Shown here: positions 10,116 to 21,527 of the stretch, in pieces
Layout of the letters: every line of letters begins with the position of its first letter
Numbering within the stretch: the stretch's first letter is position 1
From: Herpetosiphonaceae bacterium
Lineage (GTDB): Bacteria > Chloroflexota > Chloroflexia > Chloroflexales > Herpetosiphonaceae
Assembly (NCBI GenBank): GCA_013538855.1
Contig: JABXJS010000109.1
Location: 1-64,000, forward strand
DNA length: 64,000 nt
Direction: 5' to 3'
Position numbers and translations under genes: made by a program
The notes under the pieces: model-generated
The model's input: the letters and a program-made list of their open reading frames with translations, nothing else
What the model was told of the DNA's origin: nothing
The model's database searches: none

Positions 10116-10904
10116 CTACGAGGACTTGCGGTGCGCCAGGCCCTCGTAGAACAGCGCGTGCGAGATAAAGCCCAGCGCCTCGTAGAGCTGAAGCGCGCGG
10201 AAGTTTGACTTCTCCACGTTCAGCACCACCTCGCTACAGCCCTGCTCAAATAGCTCGGCGACCAAGACGCTGACGATGGTGCGCGCATAGCCGTTGCCGC
10301 GCAGCACCTGGTCGGTGTACACATTGCCAATCGCCGCCACCCGGTCCTCGCGGTCGATGAAGTGCGTGCCGCCAACCGCCACCAGCAGCCCATGGCGCCG
10401 GATGCCATAGTAGATGCCGTGCTGCACCTGATCTGGGCTGAACGTCGGCACATTGTTCATGGAGTAGAAGCCCGACATTTCCGGCACGTCTTTCAGCGAC
10501 AGCCGCTCACAGTGCGTCAGGCCCTCGAAGGGCTTGAAGGTGTTTTGCGTCACGGCCATGCGGTACATCAGCTCTTCGTTGCGCAGCGTGTACCAGCCGT
10601 CGATCAGCGGGCGCAGATCGCCGGTAAGATTGGAGACGATGCAGTTCTCCGGCAGCGGGTCCATCGCCGTCAGCAGGGCGGCGACGCCCTCGGGCATGCC
10701 AAACGGGATCAGCGCGGTAAAGGTTGAGGTGCGATACACCAGCACCACCGCAACCTCTTCGCCCTCGCGGGCGAGCGTGTAGGTCGAGCGCTCACGAAAG
10801 GGCGGCCGAAGATCAGCCAGCGCGTAGGCTCCCCAAATCCGATGTTGTTGAAGATAGGCCCGCACGACCTCGTCAGGCGGGGAAAGATCGATCTGCCAGC
10901 TCAT
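10116..10904 (-). CDS. GNAT family acetyltransferase (FR47-like)
   Basis: A 262-residue protein. The N-terminal half (1-130) is a poorly conserved domain with segments such as RIWGAYALADLRPPF; the C-terminal half is a GNAT fold with the acetyl-CoA motif NVYTDQVLRGNGYARTIVSVLV and motif B NVEKSNFRALQLYEALGF. This architecture fits the GCN5-related/FR47-like branch. The acceptor molecule is unknown. The ATG at 10904 follows gaggggggct. An ATTATA on the plus strand at 10975-10980 could be its -10 element. Confidence 0.82.
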   Translation of the reverse strand: MSWQIDLSPPDEVVRAYLQQHRIWGAYALADLRPPFRERSTYTLAREGEEVAVVLVYRTSTFTALIPFGMPEGVAALLTAMDPLPENCIVSNLTGDLRPLIDGWYTLRNEELMYRMAVTQNTFKPFEGLTHCERLSLKDVPEMSGFYSMNNVPTFSPDQVQHGIYYGIRRHGLLVAVGGTHFIDREDRVAAIGNVYTDQVLRGNGYARTIVSVLVAELFEQGCSEVVLNVEKSNFRALQLYEALGFISHALFYEGLAHRKSS

Positions 10905-11242
10905 AGCCCCCCTCGTCAGGGAATTTCAAAGAAACACAAAGAGTCCTGGGTGCTCCAGAGACTCCTCATCTGCAATTATACGCAATGTAGAGTCAGATTG
11001 CTACTACTCTATGCCGTATGCAGCGCTCATACCAGCTCATGGTCGATCCGCCGCAGTGCTGCGCATAGCTATATCAATGTTCGTGCCGCCTCTGGGGCCT
11101 GGCAGCTCTTGGCATGCAAAATGGTGTACACCAACACGGTGTTAGCACTTTGTTTGGACATCTCTAACGTTGCACCAATGGGAATCAAAGACAGCGCTGG
11201 TATGATTAATTGCAGTTAGTACCAAGCCCTGAGGAGCACTGT
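10905..11242. other. 338-bp intergenic region between GNAT and hsp20
   Basis: No convincing gene. It holds a perfect 12-bp palindrome tggtgtacacca (11122-11133), an adjacent 11-nt palindrome aacacggtgtt (11133-11143), and a candidate -10 TATGAT (11201-11206) for hsp20. The sequence ttagcac at 11142 recalls one half of a CIRCE element but the inverted partner is missing. The local base composition is more AT-rich than the flanking genes. Confidence 0.6.
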
Positions 11243-11719
11243 ATGCCAAAGTTTGTTATTGTTCGCCGCGTTCCAATGGCCCGCGCCGCCGCGCTTCAGC
11301 GCCAGCTCGAGCGCGAGTGGATGGAGCGCTGGGGCCGCTCGCGACCGATGAAACCAACCACCACCTGGCACCCGCACACCGACGTCCACGAGAGCGCCAC
11401 AGCCTACCTGCTCAAGATCGAACTGGCCGGCATGCGCGATGCCGAGATCGAGGTGTTGGTCGATGATGGCCGCCTCGTTGTGCGCGGCAACCGCACCGAG
11501 CATCCGCACGAGGATGTCGAGCGCGTGCACGAGCTGGGCATCAACTATGGTCTCTTTCAGCTCGACTTCGCCCTGCCGCAGCAGATTCAGGCCGAAGAGA
11601 TCAACGCCCGCTATGATGACGGTTTTCTCTATATCACAGTCCCGAAGCGGCCGCGCGAGCAGCGCGAGCCTCGGCGCATCACGATTCAGGTCGATGAGTC
11701 GTCGCTGACGCCTCAGTAG
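11243..11719 (+). CDS. Hsp20/alpha-crystallin small heat-shock protein
   Basis: ATP-independent holdase chaperone that keeps unfolding proteins soluble. In its 158 residues the alpha-crystallin domain spans about 45-145: PHTDVHESATAYLLKIELAGM, DDGRLVVRGNR, then FALPQQIQAEEINARYDDGFLYITVPK, with the usual A-x-x-x-G-x-L core replaced by NARYDDGFLYI. The N-terminal arm is rich in Arg/Glu. The start at 11243 follows gaggag eight bases upstream. Only 13 bp separate it from lon, so chaperone and protease form one operon. Confidence 0.92.
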   Translation: MPKFVIVRRVPMARAAALQRQLEREWMERWGRSRPMKPTTTWHPHTDVHESATAYLLKIELAGMRDAEIEVLVDDGRLVVRGNRTEHPHEDVERVHELGINYGLFQLDFALPQQIQAEEINARYDDGFLYITVPKRPREQREPRRITIQVDESSLTPQ

Positions 11720-11732
11720 GGAAGGAGTGGCT

Positions 11733-14216
<2,484 letters not shown>

Positions 14217-14233
14217 TCGTTCGTCGCCGTGAG

Positions 14234-14269
14234 CGCCGGAGTCAGCGTAGCGCTTGACTCCGGCGTTTT
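14234..14269 (+). terminator. Terminator of lon
   Basis: cgccggagtca pairs perfectly with tgactccggcg (11 bp, 10-nt loop) and is followed by tttta, 17 bp after the lon stop. Confidence 0.85.
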
Positions 14270-14317
14270 ATGTTAATCAAATACCTATCAAACCGCACGC
14301 GCCCACTGCTCACGCCA

Positions 14318-14508
14318 TCGCACCACGGCCGTAGGCGAGACACGTGGGCCGGGAGCAACTAGCGCCGCGCGCGCTGAGCCGCTGGCCCTGTTGCCCGCTG
14401 CACCTGCCCCAACCACCGCGCAGCCATTCAACAGCAGCCCAGCTCACCGCTGATCGGCCTAAAGGGCACCGACTCACAGGGTTCCCTGTCGCACCACGGC
14501 TGTAGGCG
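14318..14508. repeat. Pair of 20-bp direct repeats
   Basis: tcgcaccacggccgtaggcg at 14318-14337 recurs with one change at 14489-14508. The stretch between is GC-rich with no credible gene. This accounts for most of the 382-bp gap between lon and the GH44 gene. Confidence 0.7.
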
Positions 14509-14545
14509 CACCACAACACTGATAGTTTCCACATACATTAAACCA

Positions 14546-14580
14546 CGTGCAGCGGAATCGAAAGAAGATTCCGCTGCACG
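14546..14580 (-). terminator. Terminator of the GH44 operon
   Basis: Perfect 14-bp stem cgtgcagcggaatc / gattccgctgcacg with a 7-nt loop, 18 bp after the GH44 stop on the minus strand, followed there by tggttta. Confidence 0.8.
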
Positions 14581-14598
14581 TTGGACTACCGCCGAGCG

Positions 14599-16767
14599 CT
14601 ACTTGCGCACCATCGGTAGCGAGATAACGTGGTTGAAATTCACCGGCGTGCCGCTGGGAACAACCAGCAGCGTGGCCGAGTTGGCCGTGAACGTCGTCGT
14701 GAGACTGCTTGGGCCGACGGCGACCGCTGGCAGGTGCTCGATGGCGTTGAGGTTGGCGGCACTGTAGCGGTAGACCTCGGCGGAGCTGGCGGGCGCGAAG
14801 TTGGCGAGACTAATCGCCTGCGTTATATCGCTGCCCGTCTTATTGATCACCATGATCGTCAGTGCCTGATCGCTGCGCTCGGCGGCGTAGATCGCCAGCT
14901 GATCCTGGTCGGAGCTGGTCGCCGCCACGCTGGTGGAGCCGAACTGACCGCCGTTGCCGTCGTAGTTGCGATAGAGGCGGAAGGCAAAGGCACCTGGCTC
15001 GCTTGGCGCTGGCGGCGACCACAGCGTGGCCAAGTCCAAACCCTCGCGGCCAAAGATGCCGAGCACATCGGCCTGGGCCAGCGCGCCGTTGATATCATCG
15101 AGCGCGCCCCAGTTGTACTCGGAGATCGCCAGCTTGGTGCCGGGATAGTTGGTATCAACCCAATCGCGCATACGCGGAATAAGATTAACCGCGGCGTCGA
15201 TCCAGCTCTCGTCCTGGTAGGTGGGGTCCCACAGCGAGCGCGTAGAGCGCAGGCGCAGGGCCTGAGTGCTGCTGCTGCCCGCTGGCGACAGCGACACACC
15301 GTTGGCCTGCGGGTAGTAGTGGATGTCGAAGTAGTCGAGGATGCGCTGGCCGTGCTGCGTCTCGTAGTCCTGCATCTGCTGGAGATACCACTCAGCAAAG
15401 GGCACATCGCCGTGCGCAGCGCGGTCGGGGCTGGTGGTGGGCCAGTTCGGATCGGCCTGATCGAGCGCCGAGTAGAAGTAGGCGACCCAGCCCCACAGCT
15501 CGGGGCCGAGAATTTGCGCGTTGGGATCGCGCTGCTTGATGGCGGGCGCATAGGTAGTGGCAAGATCGCGCACCTCGTCGTAGCTGGTTGGCTGCGGGTG
15601 GATATCGCGGTGCGTGTCGGACCAGAGCATCGGCTCGTTGTCGAGGGCGTAGAAGCGCACGCCGCTGCTGTTTGCCGCGCCATAGGCCGTGATCAAATGA
15701 TCCATCCAGCTTTGCACAAAGGCGGTGCCAACCACGGCGCTGGTCAGCCCTGGATCGTTGCCGGTTATCGGCGTGCCATTGGGCATGCGCCCGTTGCCAC
15801 AGTTGGTGTCCCACGGATCAAAGGACTGCTGCGAGGGATAGACCGAGGCCGGGAAGCCGCAGAAGTAGGGGTGGTTGGTTGGGCTGTCGGCGCGAGCGAC
15901 GTAGCCCATGCCAGGAATGGTGATGATTGACTGCGTGCCAGTGCGGCGATTCTGCTCAATGAAGAGATCGGAGGCCGAGCCGTCGGGCAGCGTGCGATTG
16001 GTATCGCGATCCATCGGGATATTTTCATAGAAGTAGTCTTGGGCTGTATTGCTGATGCTCGTCTGCCAGTTGTAGCGGCTGGTGGAGTTGCCGCCCCAGC
16101 GGGCGACAGGCAGATCAAGCTCCTGTGCCAGGCTCTCGGCGGGAAAGTTCATGCCGTAGATATCGGAGCTGATCGACCGCCGACTGGCCTGCGCATCGAC
16201 GGCAAGGCTCAGCGGCACCACCCCAGTGCCAACCAGCGTGATGTCATCAAGATAGAAGGCGGGCTGCGCGCTGCCGGTGGCGTCCATCCAGTTGAGGCGC
16301 GCGATCGAGGCCACGCCAAACTGTGCGAGCGGAATCGACACATTGCTCCACGTCCCAGCGGCGGCACTAACGGACACGGGCGTGCCGGAGCCGCCGGAGT
16401 CGCTGGCGTCGATATTGACGTTGAGCTGCGTCCCGCCAGGGCCGCCGTAGATCGCGAACTCCAGCGCGGAGTAGCCGCTGGCGTTGAGCGCCGGGCCGAC
16501 CCGCAGCGACAGGCCGCCCCAGGCGGCGGTAAACGTTGCCTGGAGCGCTGCCGAGCCAGCGTGAACCTGAGCGGTAGCCGCAAAGTCAACGTTGGTGTCC
16601 CACGACCAGTTGTCCCAGGCGGCGTCCAGGCTATCGGTGTACACAACGACATCGGCGGCCTGCGGATGCTGCGGCAGCTGGGCGGCAGTTGGCAGGCAGG
16701 CCCAGCCGCCAAAGCCAAAGACGACAATCCACAGCGGCATCAAGCGCCGCCATACTCCTAAGCGCAT
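14599..16767 (-). CDS. Secreted glycoside hydrolase family 44 protein
   Basis: Probable secreted endo-beta-glucanase/xyloglucanase (GH44 attacks cellulose-like glucans). The 722 residues start with a signal peptide (basic MRLGVWRRLM, hydrophobic core, AAQ near 30). Residues about 40-180 look like a beta-sandwich carbohydrate-binding domain ending FYLDDITLVGTG. The GH44 catalytic part runs from about 186 (SSDIYGMNFP, RWGGNSTSRYNW) with acid/base Glu378 in YALDNEP and nucleophile Glu550 in AISEYNWG; their 172-residue spacing fits the family. It ends with LPMVRK, like two other secreted proteins here. Start at 16767 follows AAGGAG. Third gene of the NHL-kinase-GH44 operon, 19 bp after the kinase. 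The exact substrate is inferred. Confidence 0.88.
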   Translation of the reverse strand: MRLGVWRRLMPLWIVVFGFGGWACLPTAAQLPQHPQAADVVVYTDSLDAAWDNWSWDTNVDFAATAQVHAGSAALQATFTAAWGGLSLRVGPALNASGYSALEFAIYGGPGGTQLNVNIDASDSGGSGTPVSVSAAAGTWSNVSIPLAQFGVASIARLNWMDATGSAQPAFYLDDITLVGTGVVPLSLAVDAQASRRSISSDIYGMNFPAESLAQELDLPVARWGGNSTSRYNWQTSISNTAQDYFYENIPMDRDTNRTLPDGSASDLFIEQNRRTGTQSIITIPGMGYVARADSPTNHPYFCGFPASVYPSQQSFDPWDTNCGNGRMPNGTPITGNDPGLTSAVVGTAFVQSWMDHLITAYGAANSSGVRFYALDNEPMLWSDTHRDIHPQPTSYDEVRDLATTYAPAIKQRDPNAQILGPELWGWVAYFYSALDQADPNWPTTSPDRAAHGDVPFAEWYLQQMQDYETQHGQRILDYFDIHYYPQANGVSLSPAGSSSTQALRLRSTRSLWDPTYQDESWIDAAVNLIPRMRDWVDTNYPGTKLAISEYNWGALDDINGALAQADVLGIFGREGLDLATLWSPPAPSEPGAFAFRLYRNYDGNGGQFGSTSVAATSSDQDQLAIYAAERSDQALTIMVINKTGSDITQAISLANFAPASSAEVYRYSAANLNAIEHLPAVAVGPSSLTTTFTANSATLLVVPSGTPVNFNHVISLPMVRK

Positions 16768-16786
16768 ACCTGCTCCTTGAAAATAG

Positions 16787-18454
16787 CTATGGCAGCGGCG
16801 ACACCTGAAAATCATCGAACTGAATCCGTGCGCCGTTGCCAACGGAAAGATACGTCGTGCCTGCGGTCAGCTGGTCATCGTCGGCCTCAGCGACCGGAAC
16901 ATTATCGATGGCCAGCGCAAGCTGGTGATCGCGCACCGTTGCCTGAAGCGTATGCCACGAGCTAGGCACAAGCTCAATGCTGGCCGATGCAAGCGGCGTA
17001 AAGCCGCCGCAGCTGCTGTTGCCCGCCCGTGCGATGAGCGCCGACTGCGTAGCGCTATCGATGAAAAACGAATAGGACTCACAGCCGTCGTGCTGCGCAG
17101 GATCATCCTGGGCGCGCAGCGCTAGCCAGAAGTCGGCCAAGTCATCGCTGACGAGGCTGGGCACAGCGATGCGAAAGCGCACGCTGATAGCGTAGTTTGG
17201 GGTTGTGGCCAGCAGCGCCTGCACAGCATCAGGCGGCGCGGTGGCGACCTCGCTATCGGCGGGAGCCTGGCCCTCGTAGACGAAGCCACCGCGCTCGTCG
17301 CGGGTCACCTGCCAGGCAGGCGCTGCGCCAGCCCAGCCGAGCGCCTGCCCGTCAGCAAAGGTGAACAGCTGACTTGGTGCGAGGGCTTGGGCGACTGGCG
17401 CTGCTGGAGGCGCGGTGGGCCAAGCGCTGTACCAGATTGCGCCTGCCCCCAATGCCAGCAGCACAAGACCGGCGAGCAGCCAGCGCCGCCAGCGCCGCAG
17501 GTCAAGCCGCTCCGGCTGGCGCACAGCAACGCTGAGTGGTGCAGCCTCCGACTGCTGTGCAGCGATCAGATCGTGCTGCGGCAGCGTTGCCAGCCCGGCC
17601 TGGGCGCTAGCGCTGGCGATCTCGCGCAGGGCGGCGGCCAGCGCCTCGGCCGTTTGGAAGCGCTCGGCAGGATGTTTGGCTGTTGCGCGCAGCACAACCT
17701 GCGCCAGCGCTGGTGGTAGCGTCGGCACCAGGTCGAGCGGCGTGGGCACAGGCGCGCTAAGCTGCATCTGCATGACGGCCCACGGCGTTTCGGCCTCAAA
17801 GGGACGTCGGCCAGTCAGGCACTCATAGAGCACCAGGCCCAGGCTGTAGATATCGGTACGCGCATCAACAGCGCCAGCCTGGATCTGCTCGGGGGCCATG
17901 TAGTAGGGCGTGCCAATCAGCGCGCCGGTGTCGGTGATATGCTTCAGCTCACTCAGCAGCTTGGCGATGCCGAAGTCGGCCAGCAGCGCGTGGTCATCAG
18001 GGGCAATCAGAATATTGGCTGGCTTGACATCGCGGTGGATCACGCCGTGCCGATGGGCGTAGCCCAGGGCGTCGGCGACCTGCGCCACCAGCGCACAGGC
18101 TCGTGCGGGAGCGAGTGGCCCAGCGGCCAGCAAGGTTCCCAGCGTTCCACTATCCACAAAGCGCATCGCCAGATACATCACCCCATCGGCCTGGCCGACA
18201 TCGTAGAGCGGCAAGATGAACGGATGCTCTAGATGGGCGATCGTATGCGCCTCGCGGCTGAAGCGCTCGCGCAGCGCTGGATCGCGCACCAGCTCGGCCC
18301 GAATCACCTTGAGCGCCACATAGCGATCCAGCGCAGGCTGGTGGGCCTTGTAGACCAGCGCCATCCCGCCGCCGCCGATCAGCTCAGCCACGGTATACGG
18401 GCCGACCTGTGCCCCAGGCGCTAAGGCGTGCGGGTCAGCCGCTGGCGTGCTCAT
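16787..18454 (-). CDS. Membrane Ser/Thr protein kinase with ectodomain
   Basis: PknB-like receptor kinase of 555 residues. The kinase domain (about 18-280) is complete: glycine loop LIGGGGMALVYKA, Lys49 in VALKV, HRDVKPAN at 140-147, DFG at 160-162 and GTPYYMAPEQ. A proline/alanine linker leads to one transmembrane helix (about 324-344). The ectodomain (about 360-555) has no PASTA repeats; its predicted beta pattern and segments such as SWHTLQATVRDHQLALAIDN suggest a concanavalin A-like jelly roll that could bind glycans. The start overlaps the upstream NHL gene stop (ATGA), and GH44 follows 19 bp later, so all three are probably one transcript. Ligand and targets are unknown. Confidence 0.9.
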   Translation of the reverse strand: MSTPAADPHALAPGAQVGPYTVAELIGGGGMALVYKAHQPALDRYVALKVIRAELVRDPALRERFSREAHTIAHLEHPFILPLYDVGQADGVMYLAMRFVDSGTLGTLLAAGPLAPARACALVAQVADALGYAHRHGVIHRDVKPANILIAPDDHALLADFGIAKLLSELKHITDTGALIGTPYYMAPEQIQAGAVDARTDIYSLGLVLYECLTGRRPFEAETPWAVMQMQLSAPVPTPLDLVPTLPPALAQVVLRATAKHPAERFQTAEALAAALREIASASAQAGLATLPQHDLIAAQQSEAAPLSVAVRQPERLDLRRWRRWLLAGLVLLALGAGAIWYSAWPTAPPAAPVAQALAPSQLFTFADGQALGWAGAAPAWQVTRDERGGFVYEGQAPADSEVATAPPDAVQALLATTPNYAISVRFRIAVPSLVSDDLADFWLALRAQDDPAQHDGCESYSFFIDSATQSALIARAGNSSCGGFTPLASASIELVPSSWHTLQATVRDHQLALAIDNVPVAEADDDQLTAGTTYLSVGNGARIQFDDFQVSPLP

Positions 18455-20229
18455 TTGAGCAGTACCGGCAGCTGCACCGTGTAGCCAGTGAGCACCAGCA
18501 CCAAGGTATCAGCGTAGCCATCGTTGTAGAAGCCAGCGGTGCGCTGCATCTGGAGCTGCACTTGGATGCGGCGCGTGCCGACTGGCAGGGTGCCGCTGGC
18601 CGAGTCGAAGAGCAGGCCGGTGGCATTCTGGCGGTCGGTGGCAGTGTACAAGCCCATGATGGCTTGATCGATAAACGTCCCATCGGCCTGCTGAAAGTTC
18701 AGCTCCAGAAATGCTTGGTCGTTCTCTGTCTCGTAGCCACCAAAGTAGCCCGAGGCGGCGTAGCGAATCGCCCCAGCGTCGATGGCCGCTGCCAGCTCAT
18801 CGACATAGATGACCTGCTGCGCCGTCGTGTGATCCACATTCGGCCCACCAGCAAACAGATTCACGCCCCGGTCAGGCGGGCCAGGATCGCTCGGTGCGGG
18901 CAGACCGCTCACGCCGTAGCCGACGGCAGTAAGCGCCCCATCAAGCACGGCCCACGAGCCAGGCGCAAAAACGCTGTTGTTATCGCTGGCTCCAGCGCTC
19001 GTCTCCGCCGCACCGTTGGCGATCAGATTACTCGTCAACAGCTCTGTCAGGGTTGGCCGCGCTGCATACACCAGCACACGGTTGTTCAGAAAATCGGCCA
19101 GCCACAGGCTGCCGCGGCTATCGATGGCCATGCCCAGCGGATTGTTCAGGCCGATGGTGCTAGCAGCCGCACCGCGATTAGGCTGGCTGCTGGAGAAATC
19201 TGGTTGACCAATACCCTCAGTCGGCACGTTGGAGTTCAGCGGATCGTCGAACACCAGCACCCGATGGTTGTAGATATCGCTGACATACACGTTGTCATCG
19301 GCATCGACGGCGACATCGATGGGGCAGGACATCGTTGTTGCGGTGGCGTTGTTGTTCGTTGTAACAGCCCCGCCGCACTCTAGGTGCGTGCCATCGGAGC
19401 CGCCCAGCGTATGATCGGGGGCAAAATCATTGCTCAAGACAGGCGTGTCGTACACCAGCACCTGATCGTTCTCACTGTCGGTGATGTACACATTATCGAG
19501 GCTATCGACGGCCACGCCGCGTGGAGCGAAAAGATTGACAATCTGCGCATCTGGCAGTGTGTCGGTTGTCTCTGGCGCTAGGTAGATCAGCACGCGATTG
19601 TGGAACTCATCAACGAGATAGAGGTTGCCTGCCGAGTCGAGGGCTAAACCACGGGGGAAGAAGAACTGGTTGGTCAGCGGCGGCGGATCAGGCAGTGTCA
19701 TCACAAACGTGCCAAAGCTGGCGCTGGCGGCCATGGCGCTGCTGAGCGGGGGATCGAAGATCAGCACGCGGTGGTTGTTGCTATCGGCCACATAGACGCG
19801 CCCGCTAGCGGCGACCGTGATCGCCTCCGGCCCATCCATTTTATTGAGCGTGTTAGCGGCGGAGGTGGTGTTGAAATCCGGCTGGCCGAGCACCAAATCG
19901 GCCGCTGCGCCGGTCTGAAATGCGCTCGCGCTGGGCCAGCTGAGCACGCGGTTGTTGCCATAGTCCACCACAAAAACACGGCCAGCGGGGCCAACTGCCA
20001 CACCAGCAGGCTGATTAAGGCCGCTGGCCCCAGCCGCAGGGGCGCTGCTGCTCAAGTGGGCTTGGCCCGCCACCCAGTCCGCGATCGGATCTGGAGGACG
20101 CCGCACCAGCACCAGCGCAGGGGCAACAGCTGCTCGATCAGCAGGTGACTGTGCCAGCGCGCCCAACGGTACAATAAAAAGTCCACACAGAAGCATAGAG
20201 AGCCAGCGCCAGCGTAACCGAAATGCCAT
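18451..20229 (-). CDS. Secreted NHL-repeat (beta-propeller) protein
   Basis: A 592-residue exported protein. A signal peptide (MAFRLRWRW..., core LLCGLFIVPLGALAQ) is followed by six or so NHL repeats (about 65-400), each with the pattern GLA(V/L)D..GNLYLVDEFHNRVLIY, forming a beta-propeller. Residues about 410-585 form another beta-rich domain (NLIANGAAET at its start, resembling galactose-binding-like domains). It ends with LPVLLK. The start at 20229 is supported by GGAGG six bases upstream; the longer frame is not. First gene of the operon with the receptor kinase and GH44. It may bind or scaffold surface polymers; function is not known. Confidence 0.85.
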   Translation of the reverse strand: MAFRLRWRWLSMLLCGLFIVPLGALAQSPADRAAVAPALVLVRRPPDPIADWVAGQAHLSSSAPAAGASGLNQPAGVAVGPAGRVFVVDYGNNRVLSWPSASAFQTGAAADLVLGQPDFNTTSAANTLNKMDGPEAITVAASGRVYVADSNNHRVLIFDPPLSSAMAASASFGTFVMTLPDPPPLTNQFFFPRGLALDSAGNLYLVDEFHNRVLIYLAPETTDTLPDAQIVNLFAPRGVAVDSLDNVYITDSENDQVLVYDTPVLSNDFAPDHTLGGSDGTHLECGGAVTTNNNATATTMSCPIDVAVDADDNVYVSDIYNHRVLVFDDPLNSNVPTEGIGQPDFSSSQPNRGAAASTIGLNNPLGMAIDSRGSLWLADFLNNRVLVYAARPTLTELLTSNLIANGAAETSAGASDNNSVFAPGSWAVLDGALTAVGYGVSGLPAPSDPGPPDRGVNLFAGGPNVDHTTAQQVIYVDELAAAIDAGAIRYAASGYFGGYETENDQAFLELNFQQADGTFIDQAIMGLYTATDRQNATGLLFDSASGTLPVGTRRIQVQLQMQRTAGFYNDGYADTLVLVLTGYTVQLPVLLK

Positions 20230-20344
20230 AACATGCCTCCAAGCTAGGCCGCAAGCAACATCCATGCAAAGGCAGGCGCGGTGTCCATTGCTCACTCGGC
20301 AGGTTGACCAATACAGTTCAGCCTACAGTGTTCTCTGTCCAGCG

Positions 20345-20827
20345 TCAATCATGAAAATCGGCAGCTGAGCTAGTCGCTGTCAACCACGTGTAGTACAGCG
20401 TGCCCGGATCACGCCGCCAGCCGAGCCGCTCATAGAGCTGTTGGGCTGGATTATCGACTGCGGTCTCTAAAAACAATCCCTTTGCGTTGGTCTCACGTGC
20501 CCAGGCTTGTGCGCGCTGCAGCAGCAAAGCGCCAACCCCGCGCCCGCGCTCGCTTGGCACAACAAACAGATCATTTAAAATCCAGAAGCGCTGTGTTGAA
20601 ACCGAAGAAAACCAGGGGTAGAGCAGCGTAAAGCCGAGCGCCGTAGTGTGCTCCCAGGCCAGAAAGACAATCGCCTCAGCCCGCTCAAGCCGCTCGCGGA
20701 GAAAAACCTCTGCGCGTGCTAGATCCGACTCCTGTCGATAAAATTGACGATAGCCATCGAACAGCGGCACCAGTGCCGCCAGATCGGCCAGGCTTGCCTG
20801 CCGCACCTGAACAGTTGCCGGATTCAT
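20345..20827 (-). CDS. GNAT family acetyltransferase
   Basis: A 160-residue single-domain GNAT. It has the acetyl-CoA-binding motif A LNDLFVVPSERGRGVGALLLQRA, motif B ETAVDNPAQQLYERLGW and the usual ending TLYYTWL. Closest in style to small-molecule/diamine-type acetyltransferases (motif DLFVxPxxRGxGVG), but the acceptor cannot be told. A very strong AGGAGG lies six bases before ATG 20827. Monocistronic between the NHL operon and the SH3-domain gene. Confidence 0.88.
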   Translation of the reverse strand: MNPATVQVRQASLADLAALVPLFDGYRQFYRQESDLARAEVFLRERLERAEAIVFLAWEHTTALGFTLLYPWFSSVSTQRFWILNDLFVVPSERGRGVGALLLQRAQAWARETNAKGLFLETAVDNPAQQLYERLGWRRDPGTLYYTWLTATSSAADFHD

Positions 20828-20914
20828 TGCACCTCCTAAAGATTACGCTAGCCTATGTGCTGTGGACACCAAGAATCTGGTATCATGGCCCTAGTTCAGT
20901 TCTGTGAGGAGCCT

Positions 20915-21475
20915 ATGCCCAACAGTCAGTACTATGAACAAGGGCAGCGTGATGCCGAGACCGGGCAGCTAAACCAGCTGCTCTATCACACCTACCTCGA
21001 CTACAAACGCGGCTACGATGAGCGCCTGTATGGCCCGCCGCGCCGCCGTCGCTGGACGTGGCTCTGGGTTGGCCTGATCGTCGCCGCAGCCTTTGGTGGC
21101 GGCTGGGTGCTGCGTGATCGCGGCATCCTCGTTGGCACACCAACGCCGGTTGTCCAAGTCGTTACGCCCACCAATGTGATTCCCACCCCCACCTTTCCAT
21201 TTGTCATCGCCACAGCTGCGCCAGCGACGCCGACAGCCGTGGTGGTCAGCGGCATCGGCATTGGAGCCAGCGTGCAGGTGAGCACCGATGGCGGCAATCT
21301 GCGCGTGCGCCCCGAGCCAAGCCTCAATGGCGAGCCGGTCGCCTCGCTCAGCAATGGCAGCATCGTGCAAATTATCGCTGGGCCGACCGAGGGCGATGGC
21401 TATACGTGGTGGCAGATCGACACCGGCTCGGTACAAGGCTGGGTCGCCGCCGATTTTCTCGAGCCGCAGCCGTAA
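20915..21475 (+). CDS. Single-pass membrane protein with bacterial SH3 domain
   Basis: 186 residues. The N-terminal 40 residues are charged (YYEQGQRDAETGQLNQ, YKRGYDERLYGPPRRRR) and probably cytoplasmic; one transmembrane helix follows (WTWLWVGLIVAAAFGGGWVL); then a Pro/Thr/Val-rich linker of about 55 residues; then an SH3b domain (about 120-186) with GNLRVRPEPSLNGEPVASL and WWQIDTGSVQGWVAADFLEP. Such domains bind cell-wall or other surface ligands. Start at 20915 after gaggag. No enzymatic domain is attached, so it may be a wall-anchoring or sensing protein. Confidence 0.8.
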   Translation: MPNSQYYEQGQRDAETGQLNQLLYHTYLDYKRGYDERLYGPPRRRRWTWLWVGLIVAAAFGGGWVLRDRGILVGTPTPVVQVVTPTNVIPTPTFPFVIATAAPATPTAVVVSGIGIGASVQVSTDGGNLRVRPEPSLNGEPVASLSNGSIVQIIAGPTEGDGYTWWQIDTGSVQGWVAADFLEPQP

Positions 21476-21483
21476 ATCCATGC

Positions 21484-21513
21484 AAAAGGGCTGCCCCATG
21501 CAGGAGCAGCCCT
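21484..21513 (-). terminator. Terminator of the 21528-22232 gene
   Basis: 8-bp stem agggctgc / gcagccct; on the minus strand it is followed by four T. It also sits 8 bp after the plus-strand SH3 gene and may serve both convergent genes. Confidence 0.75.
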
Positions 21514-21527
21514 AACAGCAGCAAAAA

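Noticed and set aside
11142-11148. CIRCE (HrcA) element upstream of hsp20
   Set aside because: Only a ttagcac half-site is visible; the inverted GAGTGCTAA partner is missing.
20856-20886. Promoter with -35 tggaca and -10 tatcat for the SH3 gene
   Set aside because: Spacer is only 12 bp, below the usual range.
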